This document shows positions 16,928-25,504 of a DNA stretch of 64,000 nucleotides, piece by piece (the stretch's first letter is position 1; each line of letters begins with the position of its first letter). Source of the DNA: Pseudomonas orientalis. GTDB taxonomy: Bacteria > Pseudomonadota > Gammaproteobacteria > Pseudomonadales > Pseudomonadaceae. The stretch covers positions 62,001-126,000 of the forward strand of contig NZ_JYLM01000009.1 of the NCBI RefSeq assembly GCF_001439815.1, read 5' to 3'. The position numbers and the translations under genes are program-made. A model generated the notes under the pieces. It was not told the origin of the DNA and did not search any database. It was given only the letters and a program-made list of their open reading frames with translations.

Positions 16928-18319
16928 CTATTCAGGCATTAATTGCTGGCGGCACTCCAGCACCAGCCGCGCGCCGCCCAGTTCGCTGGTGGCCACGTCC
17001 AGCTTGAAGCCGTGCAGGTTGATGATTGCCGCCACGATCGACAGGCCCAGGCCAAACCCGCCTTGCTGATCACTCTCATCCACCCGATAGAAGCGCTGGA
17101 ACACCGAAGCACGTTCGGCCGCAGGAATCCCCGGCCCCGAGTCGAGCACTTCGATCCGCGTGCTGCCCACATCATTGAGCGCGCGCAGGATCACCTGGCC
17201 GCCCGGCGGGGTGAACTTGATCGAATTGCTCAGCAGGTTGGCCAGGGCCTCGAACAACAGGGCGCGGTCGCCGGTGATCCAGGGCAGTGAGTCCGGGGTC
17301 TGCAGCAGCAGTTCCAACTCGCCTTCTTCGGCCAGGGGCAGGTAGAAGTCATGCAGTTCGCGCAGCAGCGGCAGGGGGTCCATGAGCAAAAAGCCCGAAC
17401 GCCGCTGGTGGTCTTCCAGTTCCGAAATCCGCAGCAAACCGCGAAAACGCGCCATCAGCGTGTCGGTTTCGGCAATCGCGTCATCGAGCTTCACCGCATG
17501 GGCCGAGTCTTCCTCCGCTTGTTGCTTGATGCGGTAAAGCTGCGCACGCAAGCGCGTCAGCGGCGTGCGCAGATCGTGGGCGATGTTGTCGCACACGCCC
17601 TTGACCTCGTTCATCAGCTTCTCGATGCGGTCGAGCATGGCGTTGACGATGGCCGCGAGCATGTCCAGCTCGTCGCGCCGATCGGACAGCGGCAAGCGGT
17701 GCGTCAGGTCGCCGGCGACGATGGCCTCGGCGCTCGCCTGAATACCGCGAATGCGCCGCAGCGGACGGCGGCGCAGCAAGTGCCAGCCAGCGGCGCCGGG
17801 AATGATGGTCAGCGACAGCGCCCACAGCAGGGCATGCCAGATGATCCGGGTCACGCCGAACAGCGAGCCGTTGGCGCGCACCAGCACCAGCCAGCGGCCA
17901 TCTTCGGTGTGGGTGGCCACGGCGTCGCAGCTGTCCTTGGGCAGTTTCGGGTCGTCGGAGTCGACACAGTTGGCCAGGGAATGGATCTTGCCATCCAGCG
18001 GCAAGTCGGGCGGCACGGCGCGGATCGGCCCGCTCAACGGACGAAACTGTTCGTCGAACAGGCCATAGGCGTCCACGCCTTTCATGTCGAAGGTCATGCT
18101 GGTGGTCAGCGCCTCCACCAGTTCTTCGCCGTCGAAGCGTTGGAACAAATGCTGGCGCTGCATCAGCGAATGGCGCGACAGGTCGCCCAGGTACCCGGAC
18201 ACCTCGTAATACAGCACCCCCATGAGGATGCAGCTCCACGCCACGAACAGCGAACTGTACAGCGCCAGCAAACGGCTGCTGGAAGAGCGCCAGCCTTTAG
18301 AGGGGTTCAGCAATGACAT
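16928..18319 (-). CDS. Sensor histidine kinase of an OmpR/EnvZ-type pair
   Basis: A 463-residue inner-membrane kinase. Two membrane segments (about residues 15-40 and 158-180) flank a periplasmic domain with two Cys residues (ANCVDSDD, KDSCDAV) that could form a disulfide. A HAMP domain follows, then the phosphoacceptor motif NIAHDLRTPLTRLR with His248, and an ATPase domain with N, G1 (DSGPGIP) and G2 (GFGLGLSI) boxes. It overlaps the response-regulator gene by 23 bp, so the two are translationally coupled. The signal is unknown. Confidence 0.9.
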   Translation of the reverse strand: MSLLNPSKGWRSSSSRLLALYSSLFVAWSCILMGVLYYEVSGYLGDLSRHSLMQRQHLFQRFDGEELVEALTTSMTFDMKGVDAYGLFDEQFRPLSGPIRAVPPDLPLDGKIHSLANCVDSDDPKLPKDSCDAVATHTEDGRWLVLVRANGSLFGVTRIIWHALLWALSLTIIPGAAGWHLLRRRPLRRIRGIQASAEAIVAGDLTHRLPLSDRRDELDMLAAIVNAMLDRIEKLMNEVKGVCDNIAHDLRTPLTRLRAQLYRIKQQAEEDSAHAVKLDDAIAETDTLMARFRGLLRISELEDHQRRSGFLLMDPLPLLRELHDFYLPLAEEGELELLLQTPDSLPWITGDRALLFEALANLLSNSIKFTPPGGQVILRALNDVGSTRIEVLDSGPGIPAAERASVFQRFYRVDESDQQGGFGLGLSIVAAIINLHGFKLDVATSELGGARLVLECRQQLMPE

Positions 18320-18980
18320 ATCCCGAGCCTCGTACCGTGCGAATCAGCGGCGTGAGGCCCGGCGGGTCGATTTTCTTGCGCAGGCGACCGATGTGCACGT
18401 CGATCAGGTTGGTGCCGGGATCAAAGTGATAACCCCAGACTTCCTCGAAGATCATCATGCGCGACAGGATCTGCCCGGTGTTGCGCATCAGAAATTCCAA
18501 CAGCTTGTACTCGGTGGGCAACAGGCTCAGCGGTTGATCGGCGCGGCTGGCTTCGCGGCTGATCAGGTTCAGCTCCAGATCGGCCACGCGCAGGGCGGTT
18601 TCGAATTCCTTGACCGTGCTTTTGCGTCGCAGCAGTACCTCGACGCGGGCGGCCATTTCGTCGGAAGCGAAGGGCTTGGTCAGGTAGTCATCGCCGCCGG
18701 CGCGCAGGCCGCGCACGCGTTCGTCCACGTCGGAGAGGGCGCTGATCATCAAAATCGGCGTCGACACCCCGATGGTGCGCAGGGTGGTGACGATGGCCAG
18801 GCCATCCAGTTCGGGCAGCATGCGGTCGAGGGTGATCAGATCGTAATCACCACTCACGGCACGGACCAGGCCTTCGCGGCCGTTGTCCACCCAGTCTACG
18901 TCCAGTCCATGGCTACTCAGCTCGGCGACGATCTCGCGGGCCGTTACGGCGTCATCCTCGATGGTCAAAATGCGGGTCAT
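18297..18980 (-). CDS. OmpR-family response regulator
   Basis: A 227-residue two-component regulator. The receiver domain has the acidic pair Glu8/Asp9-Asp10, phosphoacceptor Asp52 (ITLDRMLP) and the conserved Lys in LTKPF. The C-terminal winged helix (about residues 130-225) carries the typical LLPTEYKLLEFLM and VHIGRLRKKI segments. It is the first gene of the pair, with a CACACT-AGA-AGTGTG inverted repeat 21 bp before its start (19001-19015), a possible autoregulatory site. Targets are unknown. Confidence 0.9.
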   Translation of the reverse strand: MTRILTIEDDAVTAREIVAELSSHGLDVDWVDNGREGLVRAVSGDYDLITLDRMLPELDGLAIVTTLRTIGVSTPILMISALSDVDERVRGLRAGGDDYLTKPFASDEMAARVEVLLRRKSTVKEFETALRVADLELNLISREASRADQPLSLLPTEYKLLEFLMRNTGQILSRMMIFEEVWGYHFDPGTNLIDVHIGRLRKKIDPPGLTPLIRTVRGSGYVIAEPL

Positions 18981-19087
18981 AGGATTACCTGGTGAGCGTT
19001 CACACTAGAAGTGTGGGCATTTTGCCAAGAAGTTGCTGAATGTTTCCTAAATAAAACTTCATCTAGGCAAATCATCCCCTATTCCAG

Positions 19088-19177
19088 TGTGGGAGGGGGC
19101 TTGCCCCCGATAGCGCTAGGTCAGTCTGTCAATTCTTACCAGACACACCGCAATCGGGGGCAAGCCCCCTCTTACAT
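19088..19177. repeat. REPIN with a mutated right arm
   Basis: The left arm is standard; the right arm ends CCCCCTCTTACA instead of CCCCCTCCCACA, a C-to-T change that weakens the outer stem. It lies between divergent transcription units. Confidence 0.85.
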
Positions 19178-19302
19178 TGGTTGTTCAACAGGAGAATGCA
19201 TAACGCCCGCTCTCTGCAGGCCATTCTTGCAACTTGCATGATTTAAAGAAGTTCAATTTAGTTAAGCTGTTGAAATATAAGCAGTTTATTTTCTACTTGA
19301 GC

Positions 19303-19318
19303 TGGCACGCTGCCTGCA
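19303..19318 (+). promoter_or_regulatory. Sigma-54 (RpoN) promoter
   Basis: TGGCACGCTGCCTGCA matches the -24/-12 consensus TGGCACG-N4-TTGCA at all but one base, with the invariant GG and GC ten bases apart. Predicted transcription start is near 19329, about 43 bases before the ATG at 19372. An enhancer-binding activator would be required; none is encoded next to it. Confidence 0.65.
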
Positions 19319-19371
19319 CTGTCCCTTTTGAGACTTGTAACACTATTTTTCATGCCTGGAGCAAAACAACA

Positions 19372-20277
19372 ATGATCACATCCTCATCCACGCTGCAAGA
19401 GTCAAGCGCGCTCTCCGGGGTTTCCTGGGGGGCGATTTTTGCCGGGGCTGCCGCGGCGGCTGCACTGTCCTTGATCCTGGTGCTGCTGGGCTTCGGCCTG
19501 GGTTTTTCGGCGGTATCGCCGTGGGCCGACAGCGGCATGAGCGCCAAGGGGCTTGGCATTTCCACGATTGTGTGGCTGGCATTCACCCAAATCGTCGCGT
19601 CGGGCCTGGGCGGCTACATTGCCGGCCGGTTGCGCGTGAAGTGGGCCAATCTGCATGGCGATGAGGTGTACTTCCGTGACACCGCACACGGCTTCCTGGC
19701 CTGGGCGGTCGCGACACTGATCACGGCGATGCTGGTGGTCGGTTCGGTCAGCAGCGTAGTCAGCGGCGGCGTGAAAGCCGGTGCCAGCGTTGCGTCGGGC
19801 GCCGCCAGCGGCATGTCCCAAGCCGCCGGCAGCGTAGCCAAGGGCGCCCACAGCGGCGACTTCGGTTACTACGTCGACAGCCTGTTCCGCGACGACCGCC
19901 CTGCAGCGGTCAGCGATGACGCCGCCCATGCCGTGGTCGGCCGCATCTTTGCCCGTACCCTGGGCAATGACGGCCAACTGGCTCCGGAAGACCGTACCTA
20001 CCTGGCCCAGTTGATCAGCCAGCGCACCAACCTCAGCCAGGCCGACGCCGAGGCGCGCATCGACAAAGTCTACGGCGATGCCCGTAAAGCCGTCGAAGAC
20101 GCCAAGGTCAAAGCCAAGCAAGCCGCCGACACGGCCGCGAAAGTCGCTGCCTACACCTCGCTGTGGACCTTCGTCGCGCTGCTGATCGGTGCGTTCTTCG
20201 CCAGCTTCGCCGCAACCTTCGGCGGTCGCCGCCGGGATGCCGTGGTGTACGTCGAAACCGAAAACTACGTTCGTTAA
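19372..20277 (+). CDS. Integral membrane protein of unknown function
   Basis: A 301-residue inner-membrane protein with four hydrophobic segments at about residues 19-49, 62-86, 106-130 and 260-284. Between the third and fourth lies a Gly/Ala/Ser-rich stretch and a charged, helical region (about 165-255). No enzyme motif is visible. ATG 19372 has GGAG upstream and fits the sigma-54 promoter at 19303; the frame is open further upstream but without supporting signals. A 25-residue membrane peptide gene follows after 12 bp and is probably co-transcribed. Confidence 0.7.
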   Translation: MITSSSTLQESSALSGVSWGAIFAGAAAAAALSLILVLLGFGLGFSAVSPWADSGMSAKGLGISTIVWLAFTQIVASGLGGYIAGRLRVKWANLHGDEVYFRDTAHGFLAWAVATLITAMLVVGSVSSVVSGGVKAGASVASGAASGMSQAAGSVAKGAHSGDFGYYVDSLFRDDRPAAVSDDAAHAVVGRIFARTLGNDGQLAPEDRTYLAQLISQRTNLSQADAEARIDKVYGDARKAVEDAKVKAKQAADTAAKVAAYTSLWTFVALLIGAFFASFAATFGGRRRDAVVYVETENYVR

Positions 20278-20289
20278 TTCAAGGAGAAC

Positions 20290-20367
20290 ATGATGCGCTC
20301 ATTACTGCTGTGGTTCCTCGGCGTGCCGATTCCGCTGATTATCCTGATTGCCATTTTCATGCACTAA
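20290..20367 (+). CDS. 25-residue single-pass membrane peptide
   Basis: ATG 20290 (or 20293) follows a perfect AAGGAG site and opens a frame of 25 codons: MMRSLLLWFLGVPIPLIILI then AIFMH. Nearly the whole chain is one membrane segment with a Pro-Ile-Pro kink. It starts 12 bp after the preceding membrane-protein gene and should share its sigma-54 promoter. Similar tiny membrane proteins occur in other proteobacteria; their role is unknown. It is easily missed by gene callers because of its length. Confidence 0.65.
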   Translation: MMRSLLLWFLGVPIPLIILIAIFMH

Positions 20368-20390
20368 ACCTGAGCCTGGCTCTGGTCCAA

Positions 20391-20481
20391 TGTGGGAGGG
20401 GGCTTGCTCCCGATAGTGGAGTGTCAGTCAGCTGGTTCGGCGACTGACACCCTGCTATCGGGGGCAAGCCCCCTCCCACAT
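20391..20481. repeat. REPIN (inverted REP doublet)
   Basis: Left arm with a small variant (GGCTTGCTCCCGATAG) and a standard right arm about 50 bp away, with an inner GTGTCAGTC/GACTGACAC repeat. It lies between convergent ends of the membrane peptide gene and iolR. Confidence 0.9.
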
Positions 20482-20502
20482 TTGGTTGGCGGTGAGCCAG
20501 CC

Positions 20503-21411
20503 TTAGTCGTCGAACCCTACCTGCTCGTGAATCTCATCGACCTTCAGCTCCAACCGATACGCCACCGCAATGAACAACGCCTGGCACAGGCACAGCGTGG
20601 CGCTCAGTGAGCGAAAGGCGAAAGACGAACCCTCATTGACCAACAGCACGGCGTTTGCCCGCTTGGCCAGGGGCGACAGGTTGCTGTCGGTGATAATCAA
20701 CGTCTTGGCCTGGTGATGCTGGGCAATGCGCAGGCAATGCTGGGTTTCCTTGCCGTACGGCGTGAAGCTGATCGCAATCACCAGGTCATTGGCGCGCACG
20801 CTGCGCATCTGTTCGCGGTAGCTGCCACCCAGCCCCGAAATCAGGTGAATACGTTTGTTGGTGTGCTGCAGGTTGTACACCAGGTAGTCGGCTACCGCGA
20901 ATGAGCGGCGTACGCCGACCACGTAGATATTGTCGGCATTGACCACCAGGTCCACGGCCTTGTCGAAGGCCGCGTCGTCCAGTTCCAGCCCCAGCCGTTC
21001 GATGCCGGATAACGTGGCATTGACGCACTCACGCGCCAGGTCGCCGCCGCTGGCCTTCTGCGACTTGTTGGCGATCATGCTGCGGATGCGCTGCTGGTAG
21101 TTCTGCACCGGCGTGGTCTTGTGGGTATACGCCTCGCGAAACAATGCCTGCATCTCACTGAACCCGCTGAAGCCGAAACGTTGGGAAAACCGCACGATGG
21201 CCGAGGGGTGCACTTCACATTCACGGGCGATATCGCTGATGCGGTCGACCATGATCCGGTCGCTCTGCTGGCTCATGTAGCTGGCGATGCGCTTGAGTTG
21301 ACGGGGCAGGCTTTCGTATTCGTCGGTGATCAGCTGCAACAGGCGTTCGGCATTGATCGGAGGGCTGGCGATCGGATCTTCCAGGGTGGTCTCGGGATCG
21401 GTGCGGGACAT
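20503..21411 (-). CDS. iolR: RpiR/MurR-family repressor of inositol catabolism (IolR)
   Basis: A 302-residue regulator: an N-terminal RpiR helix-turn-helix (about residues 20-100, with ISDIARECEVHPSAIVRFSQ) and a C-terminal SIS sugar-phosphate isomerase-like domain (about 130-280) that senses a phosphorylated intermediate. It is divergent from iolC. RpiR-type IolR of Sinorhizobium meliloti represses iol genes at GGAA-N6-TTCC sites; exact copies of that site lie ahead of iolC and of the importer here. ATG 21411 has AAGGA upstream; a longer frame reaching 21543 has no support. Confidence 0.88.
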   Translation of the reverse strand: MSRTDPETTLEDPIASPPINAERLLQLITDEYESLPRQLKRIASYMSQQSDRIMVDRISDIARECEVHPSAIVRFSQRFGFSGFSEMQALFREAYTHKTTPVQNYQQRIRSMIANKSQKASGGDLARECVNATLSGIERLGLELDDAAFDKAVDLVVNADNIYVVGVRRSFAVADYLVYNLQHTNKRIHLISGLGGSYREQMRSVRANDLVIAISFTPYGKETQHCLRIAQHHQAKTLIITDSNLSPLAKRANAVLLVNEGSSFAFRSLSATLCLCQALFIAVAYRLELKVDEIHEQVGFDD

Positions 21412-21557
21412 GGGCAATCCTTCTGGCGTGTTCGTCTGGTGCGCTGATGGGTGGCGCAAGTCTACAGGGTAGGCGCAAAAAAATACCTCGGCATCACGGC
21501 CTGCGCGGGCTGCTGAAACGATGCACGACGGCTGCCACAGCATTATGCCGGCTTATT

Positions 21558-21571
21558 GGAAAAAATATTCC
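21558..21571. promoter_or_regulatory. IolR operator, site 1 (exact GGAA-N6-TTCC)
   Basis: GGAAAAAATATTCC is an exact match to the GGAA-N6-TTCC motif recalled for RpiR-type IolR. It overlaps the likely -35 of iolC. Confidence 0.65.
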
Positions 21572-21586
21572 ACTAAAAATAATTAT

Positions 21587-21600
21587 GGAATAAATATTGA
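21587..21600. promoter_or_regulatory. IolR operator, site 2 (degenerate)
   Basis: GGAATAAATATTGA keeps the left half and two bases of the right half. It begins 29 bp after site 1, near three helical turns, so two dimers could bind on the same face. Confidence 0.4.
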
Positions 21601-21695
21601 TTGCCGCCGCCGGACGTTCTAGTCTGCTCCCACCAAGAGCGTTTGCCGTCGCCACGGCGGCACAACGCAGGCTGATAAAAATAACAGGAGCCAGC

Positions 21696-23633
21696 ATGGG
21701 CCAGACTCGTTTTGCCAGTGGGCGTCAATTGGATCTGATTTGCCTCGGACGCCTGGGCGTCGATCTCTATGCGCAGCAAGTGGGCGCGCGGCTTGAGGAC
21801 GTGACCAGCTTCGCCAAATACCTTGGCGGTTCCTCCGCCAATATCGCCTTCGGCACGGCGCGGCTGGGGCTCAAGTCAGCGATGCTCAGCCGGGTGGGCG
21901 ACGACCACATGGGCCGCTTCCTGGTCGAATCCCTGGCCCGTGAAGGCTGCGACGTCAGCGCTATCAAAATCGACCCGGAACGCCTGACCGCCCTGGTGCT
22001 GCTCGGTCTCAAGGACCGTGAGACCTTCCCCCTGGTGTTCTACCGCGAAAACTGCGCCGACATGGCCCTGCGTGCCGAAGACGTCAACGAAGCCTTCATT
22101 GCTTCCAGCAAGGCGCTGCTGATCACCGGCACGCATTTCTCCACTGACGGGGTGTACAAGGCCAGCATCCAGGCGCTGGACTACGCGGCCAAACACAACG
22201 TCAAGCGCGTACTCGACATCGACTACCGTCCGGTGCTGTGGGGCCTGGCCGGCAAGGCCGATGGCGAGACCCGCTTTGTTGCCGACCAGAATGTCAGCCA
22301 GCATGTGCAGAAAATCCTGCCGCGTTTCGATCTGATTGTCGGTACCGAAGAAGAATTCCTGATTGCCGGCGGCAGTGAAGACCTGCTCGGCGCCTTGCGC
22401 ACCGTGCGCGAACTGACGCCCGCCACCCTGGTGGTCAAGCTCGGCCCGCAAGGCTGCACGGTGATTCACGGCGCCATTCCCGAACGCCTGGAAGACGGTG
22501 CGATCTACCCCGGCGTGCGCGTGGAAGTGCTCAATGTGCTGGGTGCCGGCGATGCCTTCATGTCGGGCTTCCTCAGCGGTTGGCTCAACGACGCCACGGA
22601 TGAGCGTTGCAGCCAGTTGGCCAATGCCTGTGGCGGCCTGGTGGTGTCGCGTCATGCCTGCGCGCCGGCCATGCCGACGCCTGCCGAGCTGGAATACCTG
22701 TTCAATAGCCCGGTGCCGATCACCCGGCCTGACCAGGACGCGACCCTGCAACGCCTGCACCGCGTCAGCGTGCCGCGCAAAACCTGGAAGCAGCTGTTCG
22801 TGTTCGCCTTCGACCACCGCTGGCAACTGGTCGACCTGGCTCAGCGCGGCGGCCAGGAGGTGGCGCGCATCAGTGCGATCAAGCAATTGTTTATCCAGGC
22901 CATCGAACGCGTGGAGCGCAAGCTGGGCGAGCAGGGCATCGAGGCCGATGTGGGCCTGTTGGCCGACCAGCGTTTCGGCCAGGATGCGCTCAACGCCGCC
23001 AGCGGTCGCGGCTGGTGGATCGCACGCCCGGTCGAAGTGCAGAACTCGCGGCCCCTGGCGTTCGAACACGGTCGCTCCATCGGCAGCAACCTGATCGCCT
23101 GGCCTGCGGAACAGATCATCAAGTGCCTGGTGCAATTTCACCCTGATGACGAACCGCTGCTGCGCCTGGAACAGGAGGCGCAGCTCAAGGCGGTGTACGA
23201 AGCGTCCATTGTCAGCGGCCACGAACTGCTGCTGGAAGTCATCCCGCCCAAGGATCACCCGTCCACTTACCCGGACGCGCTCTATCGCAGCCTCAAACGA
23301 CTCTACAACCTCGGCATCTACCCGGCGTGGTGGAAGATCGAGGCGCAATCGGCCGAGGACTGGAAAAAGCTCGACGAACTCATCCACGAACGCGACCCGT
23401 ACTGCCGAGGTGTGGTGCTGCTGGGGCTGAATGCCTCGGCGGAGTTTCTCGCCGACGGCTTCAAGCAGGCCAGCCAGAGCACTACCTGCCGTGGGTTTGC
23501 CGTGGGCCGCACGATCTTCCAGGAACCGAGCAAGGCGTGGATGGCGGGGGAAATCGATGATGAAACCCTGATCCAGCGTGTCCAGGCCACCTTCGAACAA
23601 CTTATTACCGCCTGGCGCAGCGCGCGAACCTGA
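21696..23633 (+). CDS. iolC: 5-dehydro-2-deoxygluconokinase fused to a DUF2090 (aldolase-like) domain
   Basis: A 645-residue two-domain enzyme. Residues about 10-330 are a PfkB sugar kinase that phosphorylates 2-deoxy-5-keto-D-gluconate (signatures GGSSANIAFGTARLG and the C-terminal VLGAGDAFMSGFLSGW with catalytic Asp). Residues about 345-640 match DUF2090, a TIM-barrel domain thought to act as the aldolase that splits the product into dihydroxyacetone phosphate and malonate semialdehyde. This fits the absence of a separate iolJ in the locus. ATG 21696 has AGGAG upstream. A REPIN separates it from iolE. Confidence 0.9.
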   Translation: MGQTRFASGRQLDLICLGRLGVDLYAQQVGARLEDVTSFAKYLGGSSANIAFGTARLGLKSAMLSRVGDDHMGRFLVESLAREGCDVSAIKIDPERLTALVLLGLKDRETFPLVFYRENCADMALRAEDVNEAFIASSKALLITGTHFSTDGVYKASIQALDYAAKHNVKRVLDIDYRPVLWGLAGKADGETRFVADQNVSQHVQKILPRFDLIVGTEEEFLIAGGSEDLLGALRTVRELTPATLVVKLGPQGCTVIHGAIPERLEDGAIYPGVRVEVLNVLGAGDAFMSGFLSGWLNDATDERCSQLANACGGLVVSRHACAPAMPTPAELEYLFNSPVPITRPDQDATLQRLHRVSVPRKTWKQLFVFAFDHRWQLVDLAQRGGQEVARISAIKQLFIQAIERVERKLGEQGIEADVGLLADQRFGQDALNAASGRGWWIARPVEVQNSRPLAFEHGRSIGSNLIAWPAEQIIKCLVQFHPDDEPLLRLEQEAQLKAVYEASIVSGHELLLEVIPPKDHPSTYPDALYRSLKRLYNLGIYPAWWKIEAQSAEDWKKLDELIHERDPYCRGVVLLGLNASAEFLADGFKQASQSTTCRGFAVGRTIFQEPSKAWMAGEIDDETLIQRVQATFEQLITAWRSART

Positions 23634-23662
23634 TCACAGTTCCAAATGTGCAATGCAATCAA

Positions 23663-23753
23663 ATGTGGGAGGGGGCTTGCCCCCGATAGCGGTAGTTCAG
23701 TTAGAGAAGTGTTGTCTGACACGCCGCTATCGGGAGCAAGCCCCCTCCCACAT
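23663..23753. repeat. REPIN within the iol locus (iolC-iolE gap)
   Basis: A standard doublet with one substitution in the right arm (GGGAGCAAGCC). It occupies most of the 165-bp gap between co-directional iolC and iolE, where it may mark an mRNA processing point or partial terminator. Confidence 0.9.
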
Positions 23754-23798
23754 AAAGCAGATTTTCAGTGTTAGTTGAAAACAATAAAAGGTGCAGCC

Positions 23799-24686
23799 AT
23801 GCCCGCAATCCGAATTGGCATCAACCCGATCTCCTGGAGCAACGACGACCTGCCGGCCCTGGGCGGTGAAACGCCGCTGAGCACCGCTTTGAGCGAAGGC
23901 AAGGAGATCGGCTACGAAGGGTTTGAACTCAACGGCAAATTCCCCAAGGACGCCAAAGGGGTCGGCGACGTGCTGCGCCCCTATGACCTGGCGCTGGTCT
24001 CCGGCTGGTATTCAAGCCGCCTGGCGCGGCGTTCGGTGGCCGAAGAAATCGAGGCCATCGCCGGCCACGTCGAGCTGCTCAAGCACAATGGCGCGACGGT
24101 GCTGGTGTACGGCGAAGTCGCCGATTCGATCCAGGGCTCGCGCATCCGTCTGATCGAACGCCCACGCTTTCACACCGAGCAGGCGTGGCAGGCGTACGCC
24201 GACAAGCTCACGGAACTGGCGTGTTTCACCCTGTCCCAGGGCGTGCGCCTGGCCTACCACCACCATATGGGCGCCTATGTCGAATCCCCCGAAGATATCG
24301 ATCAGCTGATGCGCCGCACCGGCCCGGAAGTCGGTCTGTTGTTCGACTCGGGCCACTGCTACATGGGCGGCGGCGAACCCCTCGAGGTGCTGCGCAAACA
24401 CATCGCGCGCATTTGCCACGTGCATTTCAAGGACGTGCGCAAACCCGTGGTGCAGCTGGCGCGCAACCAGATGTGGAGCTTTCCCGACTGCATCGTCAAT
24501 GGCACCTTCACCGTGCCCGGCGACGGCGATATCGATTTTGCGCCATTGCTCGATGAGCTGTTGGCCGCCGGTTACAGCGGCTGGCTGGTGGTCGAGGCCG
24601 AGCAGGACCCGGCCGTGGCGCCCAGCTATATCTACGCGAAAAAAGGCTACGACACGTTGCGAGCATTGCTCGACGAGAGGACTTAA
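23799..24686 (+). CDS. iolE: myo-inosose-2 dehydratase
   Basis: Dehydrates 2-keto-myo-inositol to 3D-(3,5/4)-trihydroxycyclohexane-1,2-dione, the second step of inositol breakdown. The 295-residue protein is a TIM barrel of the sugar-phosphate isomerase/epimerase superfamily. It shows GINPISWSNDDLP at the start, a YHHHMGAYVESPEDID metal/substrate segment, LLFDSGHCYMGG and HVHFKDVR. ATG 23799 has AAAGG upstream; a start eight codons earlier is less likely. It is 2 bp ahead of iolB. Confidence 0.93.
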   Translation: MPAIRIGINPISWSNDDLPALGGETPLSTALSEGKEIGYEGFELNGKFPKDAKGVGDVLRPYDLALVSGWYSSRLARRSVAEEIEAIAGHVELLKHNGATVLVYGEVADSIQGSRIRLIERPRFHTEQAWQAYADKLTELACFTLSQGVRLAYHHHMGAYVESPEDIDQLMRRTGPEVGLLFDSGHCYMGGGEPLEVLRKHIARICHVHFKDVRKPVVQLARNQMWSFPDCIVNGTFTVPGDGDIDFAPLLDELLAAGYSGWLVVEAEQDPAVAPSYIYAKKGYDTLRALLDERT

Positions 24687-24688
24687 CC

Positions 24689-25477
24689 ATGAGCTTGCTG
24701 GTCAAGAGCAACACACGCGGACAAACCATGGTCGCCCTGGAAACAGGGCGCCTGGAGTATGTCGGTTTCAGCGCTTATCGCCTGAGCCTGGGCGAGACGC
24801 TGCCGGTCAGCGCCGGCGACAAGGAGCTGTGCCTGGTGCTGCTCAGCGGCCGGGTGAATATCCAGGGCGAGGGCTTCGACTGGCAGAACCTGGGGGATCG
24901 TCAATCGGTGTTCGAGGACAAATCCCCGTTTGCCGCCTACTTGCCGCCCGGCACCGACGCCCGGGTCACCGCCTTGAGTGATGTACAGATCGCGGTCTGC
25001 GCCGCGCCCGGCGCGGGCGGTTACACACCGCGCCTGATCCGCCCGCAACAGTGCAAGCGCAGCGTGCGCGGTAAAGGCGCCAACACCCGCTACGTGTGCG
25101 ACATCCTGCCCGACAGCGAGCCGGCGCATTCGCTGCTGGTGGTAGAAGTGCGCACGCCATCCGGGCATTCGTCGAGCTACCCGCCGCACAAGCACGACAC
25201 CGATGACCTGCCGCACCAGAGCTTTCTGGAAGAGACCTATTACCACCAGGTCAATCCACCCCAGGGCTTCGTATTCCAGCGCGTGTACACCGACGATCGC
25301 AGTATCGACCAGGCCATGGCCGTGGAAAACAGCGATCTGGTGGTGGTGCCCAAGGGCTATCACCCGGTCAGCGTGCCGTACGGCTACGAGTCGTATTACC
25401 TGAACGTCATGGCCGGCCCCAAGCGTGCCTGGCATTTCCACAACGACCCGCAGCACAGTTGGCTGCTGGACCTCTGA
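24689..25477 (+). CDS. iolB: 5-deoxy-glucuronate isomerase
   Basis: Converts 5-deoxy-glucuronate to 2-deoxy-5-keto-gluconate, the substrate of IolC. The 262-residue protein is a bicupin of the KduI/IolB family; metal ligands are visible in SSYPPHKHDTDD, the Glu of FLEETYYHQ and a later His (YHPVSVPYG). The C-terminus AWHFHNDPQHSWLLDL is a family hallmark. The start lies 2 bp after iolE, with GAGAGG upstream, so coupling with iolE is likely. Confidence 0.93.
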   Translation: MSLLVKSNTRGQTMVALETGRLEYVGFSAYRLSLGETLPVSAGDKELCLVLLSGRVNIQGEGFDWQNLGDRQSVFEDKSPFAAYLPPGTDARVTALSDVQIAVCAAPGAGGYTPRLIRPQQCKRSVRGKGANTRYVCDILPDSEPAHSLLVVEVRTPSGHSSSYPPHKHDTDDLPHQSFLEETYYHQVNPPQGFVFQRVYTDDRSIDQAMAVENSDLVVVPKGYHPVSVPYGYESYYLNVMAGPKRAWHFHNDPQHSWLLDL

Positions 25478-25504
25478 AACGGTTTTGCACGGAGAACAAC
25501 AACA

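Larger units (their letters stand above)
18981..19371. other. Intergenic region between the two-component pair and a membrane protein gene
   Basis: The region holds an inverted repeat at 19001-19015 near the response-regulator start, a REPIN at 19088-19177, and a sigma-54 type promoter at 19303-19318 pointing right. The rest is AT-rich with no gene I can support. Confidence 0.6.
21412..21695. other. iolR-iolC divergent control region
   Basis: The 284-bp gap between divergent genes is AT-rich in its centre (21550-21600). It contains one exact and one near IolR site and a possible iolC promoter, TTGGAA (21556-21561) with AATAAT (21578-21583), spacing 16. The first site overlaps the -35 element and the second lies at the expected start, which fits repression. 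Confidence 0.55.
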
